The translations under genes and the position numbers were made by a program. A stretch of 60,513 bases of DNA from CAZOJJ01 sp964580105 (GTDB lineage: Bacteria; Bacteroidota; Rhodothermia; Rhodothermales; Rubricoccaceae): assembly GCA_964580105.1 (NCBI GenBank), contig CAZOJJ010000015.1:1-60513 (forward strand), in the 5' to 3' direction. The notes under the pieces are model-generated. The model was not told where the DNA came from, did no database searches, and saw only the letters and a program-made list of their open reading frames with translations. Below are positions 25,502 through 33,894 of the stretch, in pieces (the first letter of the stretch is position 1; each line of letters begins with the position of its first letter).

Positions 25502-26785
25502 TCAGAACCGGAACGCGTCCATCCCCGGATAAATCGCCGAGGCGCCGAGTTGCTCCTCGATGCGGAGGAGCTGGTTGTACTTCGCCGTGCGGTCGCTGCG
25601 GGAGGCCGAGCCGGTCTTGATCTGGCCTGCGCCCGTCGCCACGGCGAGGTCGGCGATGGTGGTGTCTTCCGTCTCGCCGGAGCGGTGGGAGAGGACGGAC
25701 GCGTAGGCGAACCGATGCGCGAGTTCGACGGCCTCCAGCGTCTCGGTCAGCGTGCCGATCTGGTTCGGCTTGATGAGGATCGCGTTGGCCACGTCCTCAT
25801 CGATGCCGCGCTGGAGGCGCTTCGTGTTCGTCACGAAGAGGTCGTCGCCGACGAGCTGGACGCGGTCGCCGACGCGCTCGGTCAACATGGCCCATCCGTC
25901 CCAGTCGTTCTCGCCCATCGCGTCCTCGATGGAGAGGATGGGGTACTCCTCGCACCAGCCGGCCCAGAACTCGACCATCTCCTCGCTCGTCAGCTTGCGG
26001 TCGGGGTCCGACTTGTAGAACACGTAGCGGCCGTCCTGGACCATCTCGCTGGTGGCCGGATCGAGGGCGAGGTAGAGGTCCTCGCCCGCCGTGTAGCCCG
26101 CGCGTTCGATGGCCTCCAGGATGACCTCGACGGCCTCCTCGTTGCTCCGGAGGTTCGGCGCGAAGCCGCCCTCGTCGCCCACGGCCGTCGAGTAGCCTTT
26201 GCTCGTGAGCACCTTCTTGAGGTGGTGGAACGTCTCGACGCCCATCTGGAGGCCTTCCGAGAACGTCGCGGCGCCGACGGGCATGACCATGAACTCCTGG
26301 AGGTCCACGCTGTTGTCGGCGTGGCGCCCGCCGTTGAGGATGTTCATCATCGGGACGGGGAGGCGCCGGGCGTTGGGGCCGCCGAGGTAGGCGTAGAGCG
26401 GGAGCTGGGCCGTCTGCGCCGCGGCCTTCGCCACGGCCAGCGAGACGCCGAGGAGGGCGTTGGCGCCGAGGCGGCCCTTGTTGTCGGTGCCGTCGAGTTC
26501 GATCAGGGCCCGGTCGATGGCGGCCTGCTCGAAGACGCTCATCCCTTCGAGCTCGGGCGCGATCTCGGTCTCGACATGCTCGACGGCCCGGAGCACGCTC
26601 TTGCCGAGGTAGGCCGCCTCGTCGCCGTCGCGGAGCTCGACGGCCTCGTACTCGCCGGTGGAGGCGCCGCTGGGGACGGCCGCGCGGCCGAGCGCGCCCT
26701 CGTCGGTCAGCACGTCCACCTCGACGGTGGGGTTGCCCCGGCTGTCGAGGATCTGGCGGGCGGAGATCTGGAGGATGAGCGACAT
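25502..26785 (-). CDS. eno: Enolase
   Basis: A 427-residue phosphopyruvate hydratase of glycolysis, cytosolic. It shows the N-terminal RQILDSRGNPTVEVDV, the loop SGASTGEYEAVELRDGD, catalytic and metal ligands in SIEDAM and GDDLFVTN, the signature ILIKPNQIGTLTETLEA, and SHRSGETED near the C-terminus. Length equals the usual bacterial enzyme. The start is the ATG at 26785; the in-frame ATG nine codons upstream is rejected because it adds non-conserved residues. It lies 96 bases downstream of the TPR lipoprotein gene and before the DivIC-like gene on the same strand. Confidence 0.97.
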   Translation of the reverse strand: MSLILQISARQILDSRGNPTVEVDVLTDEGALGRAAVPSGASTGEYEAVELRDGDEAAYLGKSVLRAVEHVETEIAPELEGMSVFEQAAIDRALIELDGTDNKGRLGANALLGVSLAVAKAAAQTAQLPLYAYLGGPNARRLPVPMMNILNGGRHADNSVDLQEFMVMPVGAATFSEGLQMGVETFHHLKKVLTSKGYSTAVGDEGGFAPNLRSNEEAVEVILEAIERAGYTAGEDLYLALDPATSEMVQDGRYVFYKSDPDRKLTSEEMVEFWAGWCEEYPILSIEDAMGENDWDGWAMLTERVGDRVQLVGDDLFVTNTKRLQRGIDEDVANAILIKPNQIGTLTETLEAVELAHRFAYASVLSHRSGETEDTTIADLAVATGAGQIKTGSASRSDRTAKYNQLLRIEEQLGASAIYPGMDAFRF

Positions 26786-26881
26786 GGCGACGGAGGGGCG
26801 GTCTGGAGGCAAGGACGGGCGGAAGATCCGCCAGCCAGGGCCGGGTGGGTTTGAATTCGAGCGAAAGGAGGGCGCCCCGTA

Positions 26882-28285
26882 TCAGCGGACGGTGGTGGTG
26901 CAGGAGCCGTAGCCCGTGCTCACGGTCACGCTCTGGCCGGGCCGGAAGCCCTCGAAGAAGTACGCCTGCCGCGACGGGCCGGCGGCGTTGTACCGGGCCG
27001 CCTGCCGCCGGGCCTGGGCCGCGATGGCCGGGTCGCCGGTGGCGGCGGCGCGGCTGAACATGTCCGCCACGCACCAGGAGCCCATCGCGGCGCGGACGGA
27101 GCCGCCGCGGACGCCGCCCGCGAAGATGGCGGCGCGGAGGTAGAGCGCCCGCCCGTTGTTCGGGTTGTACTGGATGGCCTGGCCCGCGTACTCGTACGCC
27201 TGCCCGGTGTTGCCCGCGTTCTGCTGGATGGACGCCATCCGGTAGAGCACGTCGCTCCGTTCGGCGTTGGACTCGGCCAGGCCGAGCGCGTTCTGGCAAT
27301 AGGCCATCGCCTCGTCGAGGTTGCCCCGCTGCGCGGCCCGGCCGCAGAGTGCGCCGTAGAGCTCGGCCGACGGGTTCATCTCGGCCAGCAGCGGCAGCAG
27401 TTCGTCAATCACCTCGTTCTTCTCCAGTTGGATGTCGAGGTAGGCGAGGCGGCGGATGGTGTCCGGATCGCGGTTGCCCTCGCGGTACTGCTCCAGCAGG
27501 AGCGCGTAGTACGTCTCCGGATCGGTGGCGATGGTCGTCTGGGCGGTGGCGAGGACCTGTTCGAGGTAGGTCGCGTCCTCGGCCTGGGCGATCATGCCGG
27601 GCAGCAGCTCCAGCACGGCCTCGCGGTCGCCGCTTTCGAGGAGGAGCCGGGCGAGCGCGTTGAGATCGTAGTCCACGAAGAGCGAGGAGTCGGCCTCGTA
27701 GGCCTCGCGGTAGAGGGCGACGATCTGGTTCTGCTCGTCGGGGTAGTCGTCGGCGTAGATCTGATAGAACCGGGCGCGGGCGAGGTTGAAGCGCGCCGCC
27801 TGATCGGGGAGGCCGGCGGCGCGGAGGGCGGCCTGCGCCTCGTCGCGCATGACGAGGGCCGAGTCGAGGTAGGCCCGGCGGAGCTCGGCGCGGTCGCCCG
27901 CCATCGCGGCGAGGTTCTCGTAGATGTCGGCCACGCGGGTGAAGTTGCGCTCATCGGGCTCGGCGCCGGTGAAGAGGGGGTCCTCCTGGAGCACCCAGCG
28001 GTAGGCGAGGAGCGCGCCGCAATAGTCGAGGTTGCGGTAGTTCTCGACGGCGATGCTGTAGTTGGCGCGGAGCTGGTCGGTGAGGTAGATGTCGACGGGC
28101 GGGCAGATCGGCGAGACGGCCCCGCTGTCGGCCGGCACGGTCGGGACGGGCGTCGAGGCCGTCGCGGTCGTGTCCGCCGGCCTCGGGCCCGCGCCGGACG
28201 GCCCCGCGGGCGCGGTCGGCGCGCACGCGGCGAGCCCGAGAGCAACGAGGAAGACGAACGGAGCGGGGAGGCGGAGGAGCGGCAT
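26882..28285 (-). CDS. TPR-repeat lipoprotein (paralogue of the next gene upstream)
   Basis: A 467-residue lipoprotein with signal peptide and lipobox LAAC (Cys21 in MPLLRLPAPFVFLVALGLAAC, counted from the ATG at 28285). A Thr/Ala/Pro linker precedes about 380 residues of helical repeats. At least two recognisable TPR units are DEAMAYCQNALGLAESNAER and TGQAYEYAGQAIQYNPNNGRA. A conserved N-terminal block (NYSIAVENYRNLDYCGAL) and the ending VSTGYGSCTTTVR are shared with the adjacent paralogue at 28388-29737. It presumably lines the outer or inner membrane periplasmic face as an assembly scaffold. The terminator at 28337 precedes it, so it has its own promoter. Confidence 0.82.
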   Translation of the reverse strand: MPLLRLPAPFVFLVALGLAACAPTAPAGPSGAGPRPADTTATASTPVPTVPADSGAVSPICPPVDIYLTDQLRANYSIAVENYRNLDYCGALLAYRWVLQEDPLFTGAEPDERNFTRVADIYENLAAMAGDRAELRRAYLDSALVMRDEAQAALRAAGLPDQAARFNLARARFYQIYADDYPDEQNQIVALYREAYEADSSLFVDYDLNALARLLLESGDREAVLELLPGMIAQAEDATYLEQVLATAQTTIATDPETYYALLLEQYREGNRDPDTIRRLAYLDIQLEKNEVIDELLPLLAEMNPSAELYGALCGRAAQRGNLDEAMAYCQNALGLAESNAERSDVLYRMASIQQNAGNTGQAYEYAGQAIQYNPNNGRALYLRAAIFAGGVRGGSVRAAMGSWCVADMFSRAAATGDPAIAAQARRQAARYNAAGPSRQAYFFEGFRPGQSVTVSTGYGSCTTTVR

Positions 28286-28309
28286 GGCGAAGAAGGGCGA
28301 GGGGAGAGG

Positions 28310-28317
28310 GGAAGGTA
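28310..28317 (-). promoter_or_regulatory. -7-like box of the TPR lipoprotein gene
   Basis: TACCTTCC on the minus strand, 24 nt before the ATG at 28285 and just downstream of the terminator of the preceding gene, as expected for a fresh promoter. Confidence 0.45.
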
Positions 28318-28336
28318 GGCGCAAGGGACAAAAGAA

Positions 28337-28364
28337 ACGGCCGCCCCGTTCCTGGGGCGGCCGT
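28337..28364 (-). terminator. Intrinsic terminator between the two TPR genes
   Basis: An 11-bp stem (ACGGCCGCCCC with GGGGCGGCCGT) and 6-nt loop, followed on the minus strand by TTCTTTTG. It lies 24 bases past the stop of the gene at 28388-29737. Confidence 0.8.
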
Positions 28365-28387
28365 CAACGGGCGTCGAGGGGCGTTCG

Positions 28388-29737
28388 CTACCGCACCGTC
28401 GTGGTGCAGGAGCCGTACCCGTGGCTCGTCGAAACACGCTGGCCCGGTCGCCACCCGAGGAAGATGTAGTCCTCGCGGGACGGCCCGGCGGCGGCGTAGC
28501 GGCCCGCAAGCTGGCGGGCGCTGCCGGCCGTCTCGCCCCCGGCGGCGGCGGCGCGGCTGAACAGGTCGGCCACGCACCAGTACGCGGCGCGGGACTCGAC
28601 GGAGGCGTTGCTCACGGTCCCGGCCACGACGAGCGCGCGGATGTACAGGGCCGGGCCGAAGTTGCCGTCGAGGTCGAGGGCCTGCCCGGCGTAGCGGTAG
28701 GCGTCGCCGCGCTGGCCCTCGCGGTAGAGCGCGTTGGCGAGGGCGTAGTAGAGGTCCCGCTTCTGCGTCGCATCCTCGGACATCTCGATGGCGCGCTGGA
28801 GGTACTCCACGCCCTCCTCGATGCGGCCCTGGCCGATGCGGCGGCGGCCGAGCACTTCGAGCGTGGACGGCGTCGGGTCCATCTCGACGACCAGCGGGAA
28901 GAGCTCCTCGATGAGCGCGTCGCGGTCGAACTCGGGGCGGGCCTGCGTGATGACGGTGTCGAGGCGGACGGTCCAGACGAGGAGGCTCTTGATCGTGTCG
29001 TCGCTGCGGTCGCCCCCCTGGTACTCCTCCAGGAGGTAGGCCCACTGGTCGATGGGGTCCACGCGGAAGGTGCCGACGAGGTTTTCGAGGTAGGTCGGGT
29101 CGTCGGCGTGGGCCATCAGCTCGGTGACGAGCTCGCGAGCGTCGCGCGGGTCCATCTGCTCGGCGGCGGCGCGCGTGGAGGCGAGGCGGCCGATCTCGTT
29201 GAGGTAGTAGTCGTCGGTCGAGTCCGGCGCCATGCGGAAGGCTTCGAGGTAGAGGTCGAAGACCTCGTCCTGGCGCTCGGGGTACTCGTTGTAGTGCTGC
29301 GCGAAGAAGAGGCCCTTCCGGATGAGCTCCGCCTGCGGGTTGTAGGCGATGTCGTTGGCCTCCATCGCCTCGATGCCGGCCTCGCGCGTGGCGAGGGTGG
29401 AGTCGAGGTAGGCGCGGCGGAGCGCGGGGTCGTCGGTCATCCCGGCGAGATGCTCGTACGTCTCGGCGAGGCGGTCGAAGTTGCGGTCGTCCGGCGTGCC
29501 CTGGCTGTTGAAGAGCGGGTCGTGCTCGACGATCCAGCGGAGGTAGGGGAGCGCGGCGCAGTAGTCCTCGTTGCGGAAGTTCTCGTACCCGAGGCTGTAG
29601 TTCGTCCGGGTGTTCTCGTCGATGTACACCTGGGTGTCCTGGCACAGCTGCGCCTGCGCCGGGCGCCCGAAGGCGACCAGAGCGACGATGCCCAGGAGGA
29701 GGGCACGGAGCGTCGTCGAAACGGGCGTGCGGGGCAT
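28388..29737 (-). CDS. Secreted TPR-repeat protein
   Basis: A 449-residue exported protein with a Sec signal peptide (LRALLLGIVALVAFGRPAQA) and no lipobox, so it is probably periplasmic or surface-associated. The mature part is helical, with repeats such as EEGVEYLQRAIEMSEDATQK and GDAYRYAGQALDLDGNFGPA. The N-terminal NYSLGYENFRNEDYCAAL block and the ending VSTSHGYGSCTTTVR match the paralogue at 26882-28285 residue for residue in places, indicating an old tandem duplication with different anchoring. It follows the barrel gene at 29784 by 46 bases, so the barrel, this TPR protein and perhaps the DUF4270 lipoprotein are likely cotranscribed and may form one envelope complex. Confidence 0.85.
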   Translation of the reverse strand: MPRTPVSTTLRALLLGIVALVAFGRPAQAQLCQDTQVYIDENTRTNYSLGYENFRNEDYCAALPYLRWIVEHDPLFNSQGTPDDRNFDRLAETYEHLAGMTDDPALRRAYLDSTLATREAGIEAMEANDIAYNPQAELIRKGLFFAQHYNEYPERQDEVFDLYLEAFRMAPDSTDDYYLNEIGRLASTRAAAEQMDPRDARELVTELMAHADDPTYLENLVGTFRVDPIDQWAYLLEEYQGGDRSDDTIKSLLVWTVRLDTVITQARPEFDRDALIEELFPLVVEMDPTPSTLEVLGRRRIGQGRIEEGVEYLQRAIEMSEDATQKRDLYYALANALYREGQRGDAYRYAGQALDLDGNFGPALYIRALVVAGTVSNASVESRAAYWCVADLFSRAAAAGGETAGSARQLAGRYAAAGPSREDYIFLGWRPGQRVSTSHGYGSCTTTVR

Positions 29738-29783
29738 GTTGGAGCGGGTTGAGTGAAGCGTGGGGGTAGGAGGGCCGCCGGGC

Positions 29784-31085
29784 TCAGCCCAGGCGGCGTC
29801 GGACGAACCAGCGCTCGCCGAACTTGATCGTGGCCGTGCCACGGATGAACACGTCGCGGACCAGAACGCCGTCGGTGCTGCCCCGGCGCCCCGCCTCGAC
29901 GCCGAGATCGAGGCGGGCGGTGGGGAAGAGGGTGGGCAGGCTGAGCCCGCCCGTGACAGCCATCGTCTGGAGGTCGGTGCCGCCCGGGGCGAGGTAGCCG
30001 TTCTCGACGTAGGCGCCGAGCCGGTAGCCGGCGCGGCGGAAGTACCCGGCCGTTCGGTCGGTTCCGTTCGGGACGAACTGGAAGCCGCCACCGACGCGGA
30101 GCCGGTCGGTCAACTCGTCGAGGCCGGCGGCCGGGTCGAAGCCGCCGAAGGCGAAGTCGCCGTCGAAGGCGCCCCAGGGTTCGTAGAGCACGTCGGCGGC
30201 GAGGGTCCAGCGGGGGGAAGTAAAGGCAAGGCCGGCGCGGGCCGAGAGCGGGAGCGTCAGGCTTCCTTCCTGGGCCGTGGAGAGGGTGTCCTGGTCGAGG
30301 CTCACGCCGAGAGTCCGCACGCGCTCGCCGGAGAGCCGGGCCGGGAGCGACACCGCCGCGCCGACGTGGAACGCGCTTCCCTCGCCGCCGAAACCGCTCG
30401 TCGTAAACACGGCGCCGAGGGTGCCGGAGACGCCCGCGAGCTGGGTGGATTGCGTGCTGCGCGTCTCGGCGTAGGCGGTGTTGTCGGGGAATTCCGTCCG
30501 CTGCAGGTACTCCAGGACGCCGAAGTAGCCGTCCACGCTGGCGCCCACGCGGAGGGCGGGCGAGAGGCGGGCACCGAGGCCGGCCTGGAGCTGGTGGAGG
30601 CCGCCGCCACCCTCGAAGTTGGTCCGGTAGGTCACCGGGTTGGCGCCTTCGTCGGGCGTGAACTCGCCCTCCTCGACGGTGCGGTAGTCCACGCGCGAAT
30701 ACGGCCGGAAGGCGATGGTGAAGCCGAGGCGTTCGGTGTAGAGCGGAAACGCAAGGGCCAGCCCGGCAAGTCCGCCGCCGCTCGCCCGGGCGCGGGTGTC
30801 CGCGGCGTCGGTGCTCTCGACGCTGCGGGCCTCGACGGTGGCGGTGAAGTCGGTGAACGCGCGGTCGGCCCAGAGGGCCGGGTTCGCGAGGCCGTTGTAG
30901 AACGGCGAGCGGAGGGCGACGCCCGCCCCGCCCATCGCCTCGGAGAGCGACGAGGCGTAGGACGTGCGCTCGCCCAGGCCGAATCGGGAGTAGATCGAGC
31001 CGTAGTTGTTCGCGCTCTGTGCCGAGGCGGGGGCCGCTGTGCAGAGAAGGCCGAGGGCGAGAAGGGGCAGGGGGAGCAGGCGCAT
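29784..31085 (-). CDS. Outer-membrane beta-barrel protein (FadL/PorV-like class)
   Basis: A 433-residue protein with a signal peptide (LPLLALGLLCTAAPASA) starting at the ATG at 31085. The mature N-terminus SANNYGSIYSRFGLGERT, followed by LSEAMGGAGVALRSPFYNGLANPA, is a pattern common in Bacteroidota barrels of the FadL/PorV type. The remaining sequence alternates short amphipathic strands with Gly/Asp turns to the C-terminus. It lies between a DUF4270-like lipoprotein gene and a secreted TPR gene on the same strand. A transport or secretion-adaptor role is possible, but no ligand-binding motif identifies it. Confidence 0.8.
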   Translation of the reverse strand: MRLLPLPLLALGLLCTAAPASAQSANNYGSIYSRFGLGERTSYASSLSEAMGGAGVALRSPFYNGLANPALWADRAFTDFTATVEARSVESTDAADTRARASGGGLAGLALAFPLYTERLGFTIAFRPYSRVDYRTVEEGEFTPDEGANPVTYRTNFEGGGGLHQLQAGLGARLSPALRVGASVDGYFGVLEYLQRTEFPDNTAYAETRSTQSTQLAGVSGTLGAVFTTSGFGGEGSAFHVGAAVSLPARLSGERVRTLGVSLDQDTLSTAQEGSLTLPLSARAGLAFTSPRWTLAADVLYEPWGAFDGDFAFGGFDPAAGLDELTDRLRVGGGFQFVPNGTDRTAGYFRRAGYRLGAYVENGYLAPGGTDLQTMAVTGGLSLPTLFPTARLDLGVEAGRRGSTDGVLVRDVFIRGTATIKFGERWFVRRRLG

Positions 31086-31138
31086 CGTCAGGGAGCCGGT
31101 GGGGGAAGGACCGCGAGGGCGTGCAAACGTTGCCGCGG

Positions 31139-32314
31139 TCACTCAGAGACCGGGACGAGGGTCAGCGAGAACCGGGGGCGTCGTTCCGGGTCGCCCGGCG
31201 CGGGCGCGGGGCCGACGCGGAGCGGGAGGGCGTCCACCGTGCTCGGCGAAGACGGGAACGCCAGCTCGAAGTGCGCCACGTTGCCGTCGCCCAGGATGGC
31301 CTGCTGGATGAGCGACGTCAGCCCCCTCGACGTGAACGTGTAGCGATTCGTGTCCTCGTCGAGGTCGGCCGTGGAGACGAGCGCGCGTACGTCGTTCGTG
31401 CCCCGGACGAAGAGGGCCAGCGTGGTGGGAAGCGGGCGATGGAAGCCGTCGGCGACCACCTCGGGGGCCACGTCGAGGCGGAGCGTGGCGTTGGCGAGCG
31501 CGGGTGTGCCGAGGGTGTCGAGCGGGAAGCCGAGGCGGAGGACCTCGCCGCCCCCGTCGAGCAGGAAGCGGACGCCCTCCGGCGGGGTCGCCGCCTCCCC
31601 GCGCTCGATGTGCGAGAAGACCTCCGAGATCGGGAAGTCCACCGTGTCGCGGGCCGTCCGGAGGCGGAGGCGGCTCTGCGGACCGCTGAAGCCCACGACG
31701 ACGTTCGGCAGGGCCCCCTCGGCTACGCGCAGCTGGAACCCCTCGATGGCCGAGACGACGCTGTCGCTTCGCAGCACCTCGTCGTACGCGCTGACCCAGG
31801 AGGCCGGCAGAGGGAGCGTCCAGAGCGTGTCGGACGCCGTGCGGGAGAAGGTCCCCAGCAACCCGGCCACCTCGAACGTGGTGTCGGCGCTGGCGTTCAC
31901 GGGCGACCAGGTCGCCTCGATCTCGTAGAGCGCCAGCGGCAGCGCCGCCGTACTGTCGCCGTAGACGTAATCCCGGAAGAGACGCAACTCCGCCCCCACG
32001 ATGGGGTCGTCGAAGAAGTCCTCCGGCACCGTCGTGGACGGGATGAAGTCGAAGTAGGCGTCCGCGCGGACGTCGCCGAGCAGCGGATCCCGGGCGGCCC
32101 CTACGAGCAGGCGCGTTTGAAAGGGGGCCGAGGTGGCGAACCCCCCGGTAATGTCCTCCTCGGAGCCGGCCCCGACCGAGTCCGCCGCGACGACGACCAC
32201 GTTCGGGCCGGTGCCTTCCTCGTCGATCAGATCGAGGCCGACGCCCGAGGGGTCCTGGCAGGCCGAGAGCCACGCGGCGGCGGCGAGGAGGGGGACGAAG
32301 AGGCGGAGGCGCAT
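31139..32314 (-). CDS. DUF4270-type lipoprotein
   Basis: A 391-residue lipoprotein (lipobox LSAC, Cys19, in MRLRLFVPLLAAAAWLSAC). The residues just after the cysteine, CQDPSGVGLDLIDEEG, match the start of the Bacteroidota DUF4270 family. The rest is beta-rich with alternating Thr/Val/Leu strands. The gene sits next to the GT5 synthase gene, the neighbourhood typical of DUF4270 genes, which supports the assignment. The ATG at 32314 is chosen because upstream residues would place the signal peptide internally. The function of the family is unknown. A surface-exposed lipoprotein is likely. Confidence 0.75.
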   Translation of the reverse strand: MRLRLFVPLLAAAAWLSACQDPSGVGLDLIDEEGTGPNVVVVAADSVGAGSEEDITGGFATSAPFQTRLLVGAARDPLLGDVRADAYFDFIPSTTVPEDFFDDPIVGAELRLFRDYVYGDSTAALPLALYEIEATWSPVNASADTTFEVAGLLGTFSRTASDTLWTLPLPASWVSAYDEVLRSDSVVSAIEGFQLRVAEGALPNVVVGFSGPQSRLRLRTARDTVDFPISEVFSHIERGEAATPPEGVRFLLDGGGEVLRLGFPLDTLGTPALANATLRLDVAPEVVADGFHRPLPTTLALFVRGTNDVRALVSTADLDEDTNRYTFTSRGLTSLIQQAILGDGNVAHFELAFPSSPSTVDALPLRVGPAPAPGDPERRPRFSLTLVPVSE

Positions 32315-32537
32315 GGGGCGGGGTGGGGTTGCGAGGGCGAGCGAGCCGGACAAACGGGAGGCCCCGGCCAATTCGTGCCCGGGCGGCGCGAGGCCGCCCC
32401 GAGCCGGGCGGAGCCTCGCCGAACGGCGCGCCACAGCCTGGCACGTTACGCAGAAACCCCGCCGGGCGGGCGGGGTCTCGCTGCGGATCCTGCGAATTTT
32501 GGCCGGAGCGGGCCGGGGTACGGGTGCGTGGAGACGG

Positions 32538-33299
32538 CTACGCGGCCAGCTCGTGCGGGCCCGTGAGCGACTGGTAGAGCGCCAGCGCCTCCTCGACGGC
32601 CGCCGCGGGCTCGCCGGAGAGGTCCACCGCCTCGACGCTCGCGTCGGGCTCGGCGACGGCGACGGCGTCGGCCGTCTCCATGCCGATCTGGAGGAGGCGC
32701 TTGCCGGCGTAGCCGGCCGGGAGCCCGTAGGCCTCGGCCTCCTCGGCCGAGAGCACGATGTCGAGGCCGGGGTCGTCCGGCGTAAAGACCGTCTTGACGT
32801 CGGCGAAGAGGGCGTCGGCGGCGAGTTCGTGCTGGAGGACGTGCGGCACGAAGGCGGCGATCCAGCCGGCGGCGTGGACCACGTCCGGGCTCCAGCCGAG
32901 CCGCTTGGCCGTGGCCAGGGCGGCGCGGGCGAAGAACAGCGCCCGGGCGGGGTTGTCCCCGAATACGGCGCCGCTCTTCCGGTCGGTGTGGAGCCCCTTC
33001 CGCTTGAAGAACTTGACCGAGTCCATGAAGTAGACCTGAAGGCGGATGCCGGGGATGGAGGCCACCTTCACCTTCAGCGTGTCCTTCTCCTCGCCGACGG
33101 CGATCTCGGTGCCGGAGAGCCGGATCACCTCGTGGAGCCGGTTGCGGCGCTCCGAGACGATCCCGTACCGCGGCATCATGATGCGGACCTCCACGCCCCC
33201 CTGCTCCTGGACGGCCTCCGGCAGCATCCGGATGAGGCGGGCGGTCTCGGTGGTCTCGGAGAAGGGGGCGACTTCGCCCGCGATGTACAGGACTCTCAT
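32538..33299 (-). CDS. Glycogen/starch synthase-like protein, N-terminal GT5 domain only
   Basis: A 253-residue protein starting MRVLYIAGEVAPFSETTETA, the start of a GT-B family 5 synthase (normally with a KTGGLAD loop). The glycine-rich acceptor loop is degenerate here: ETTETARLIRMLPEA replaces the usual GGL. The domain ends near LGWSPDVVHAAGWIAAFVPHVL without the C-terminal nucleotide-sugar-binding half, so it cannot be a complete glycosyltransferase. Single-domain versions of this length are common in Bacteroidota beside DUF4270. The role is unknown and true glycogen synthesis is doubtful. It lies 223 bases upstream of the DUF4270-type gene in the same direction. Confidence 0.82.
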   Translation of the reverse strand: MRVLYIAGEVAPFSETTETARLIRMLPEAVQEQGGVEVRIMMPRYGIVSERRNRLHEVIRLSGTEIAVGEEKDTLKVKVASIPGIRLQVYFMDSVKFFKRKGLHTDRKSGAVFGDNPARALFFARAALATAKRLGWSPDVVHAAGWIAAFVPHVLQHELAADALFADVKTVFTPDDPGLDIVLSAEEAEAYGLPAGYAGKRLLQIGMETADAVAVAEPDASVEAVDLSGEPAAAVEEALALYQSLTGPHELAA

Positions 33300-33374
33300 C
33301 GTGCGTGCGTGTCCTCGGGTTGGTGCGCGTGCCGGGGAGCACCGGGCCGGCGGAGCCGGCGATGCCCGCGTGTC

Positions 33375-33382
33375 AAAAGATA
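33375..33382 (-). promoter_or_regulatory. -7-like box upstream of the GT5 gene
   Basis: TATCTTTT followed by G on the minus strand, near-consensus to TAnnTTTG, 75 nt before the ATG at 33299 in an AT-rich island. Confidence 0.4.
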
Positions 33383-33543
33383 CGAAAATGAGCCCCCAAA
33401 GGCCAGTCGGACCGGTGCTCCCGGCGCCCGTGGACGGGAAAGCACGGCTTCGTATCATGGAGCCCGCGGGGCGTCTCACCCCACCGGACGACCGACCTTC
33501 GCCCTTCCGTCCCCGGCCCCGCGCTCACCCTACGCCTGCTTTC

Positions 33544-33864
33544 GTGACCAAGGCCCAACTCGTGGACCGCATCGCCACGGCCACCGGTCTCACCAAAGTC
33601 GAGACCGAGGCGGTGGTGGACGGCTTCATGCTCACCGTGATCGAGGCGGTCAGCGACGGCGAACTCGTGGAGCTGCGGGGGTTCGGCACGTTCCGGCCCC
33701 GCGAACGGGCGCCGCGGACGGCCCGCAACCCGCAGACCGACGAGCCCGTGGCGGTACCCCGGCGGTACGTTCCGGTCTTCAAGCCGGCCGCCGAGTTCCG
33801 CCGCACGGTGAACGAGGCGCGAATTGCCGCCGAGGTGGGAAACGCCCCCACCCGCGCCGAGTAG
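33544..33864 (+). CDS. HU/IHF-family DNA-binding protein
   Basis: A 106-residue nucleoid protein. The GTG at 33544 gives (M)TKAQLVDRIATATGLTK, the standard HU N-terminus. The DNA-binding arm is present as RGFGTFRPRERAPRTARNP, with the Arg/Asn/Pro tip RNP that intercalates DNA, and the body ends VPVFKPAAEFRRTVN. A short Ala/Glu tail extends it beyond the usual 90 residues. The fold and arm are complete, so architectural DNA bending is expected. It lies directly upstream of the zinc-ribbon/TPR gene with a 30-bp gap, so the two may share a transcript. Confidence 0.93.
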   Translation: MTKAQLVDRIATATGLTKVETEAVVDGFMLTVIEAVSDGELVELRGFGTFRPRERAPRTARNPQTDEPVAVPRRYVPVFKPAAEFRRTVNEARIAAEVGNAPTRAE

Positions 33865-33894
33865 CCGCGCTCCGTTCGCCTTCAGCCCGACCCG

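Noticed and set aside
32538..33299. Calling this a complete glycogen synthase
   Set aside because: Only the N-terminal GT5 half is present, the acceptor loop is degenerate, and the C-terminal nucleotide-sugar domain is absent.
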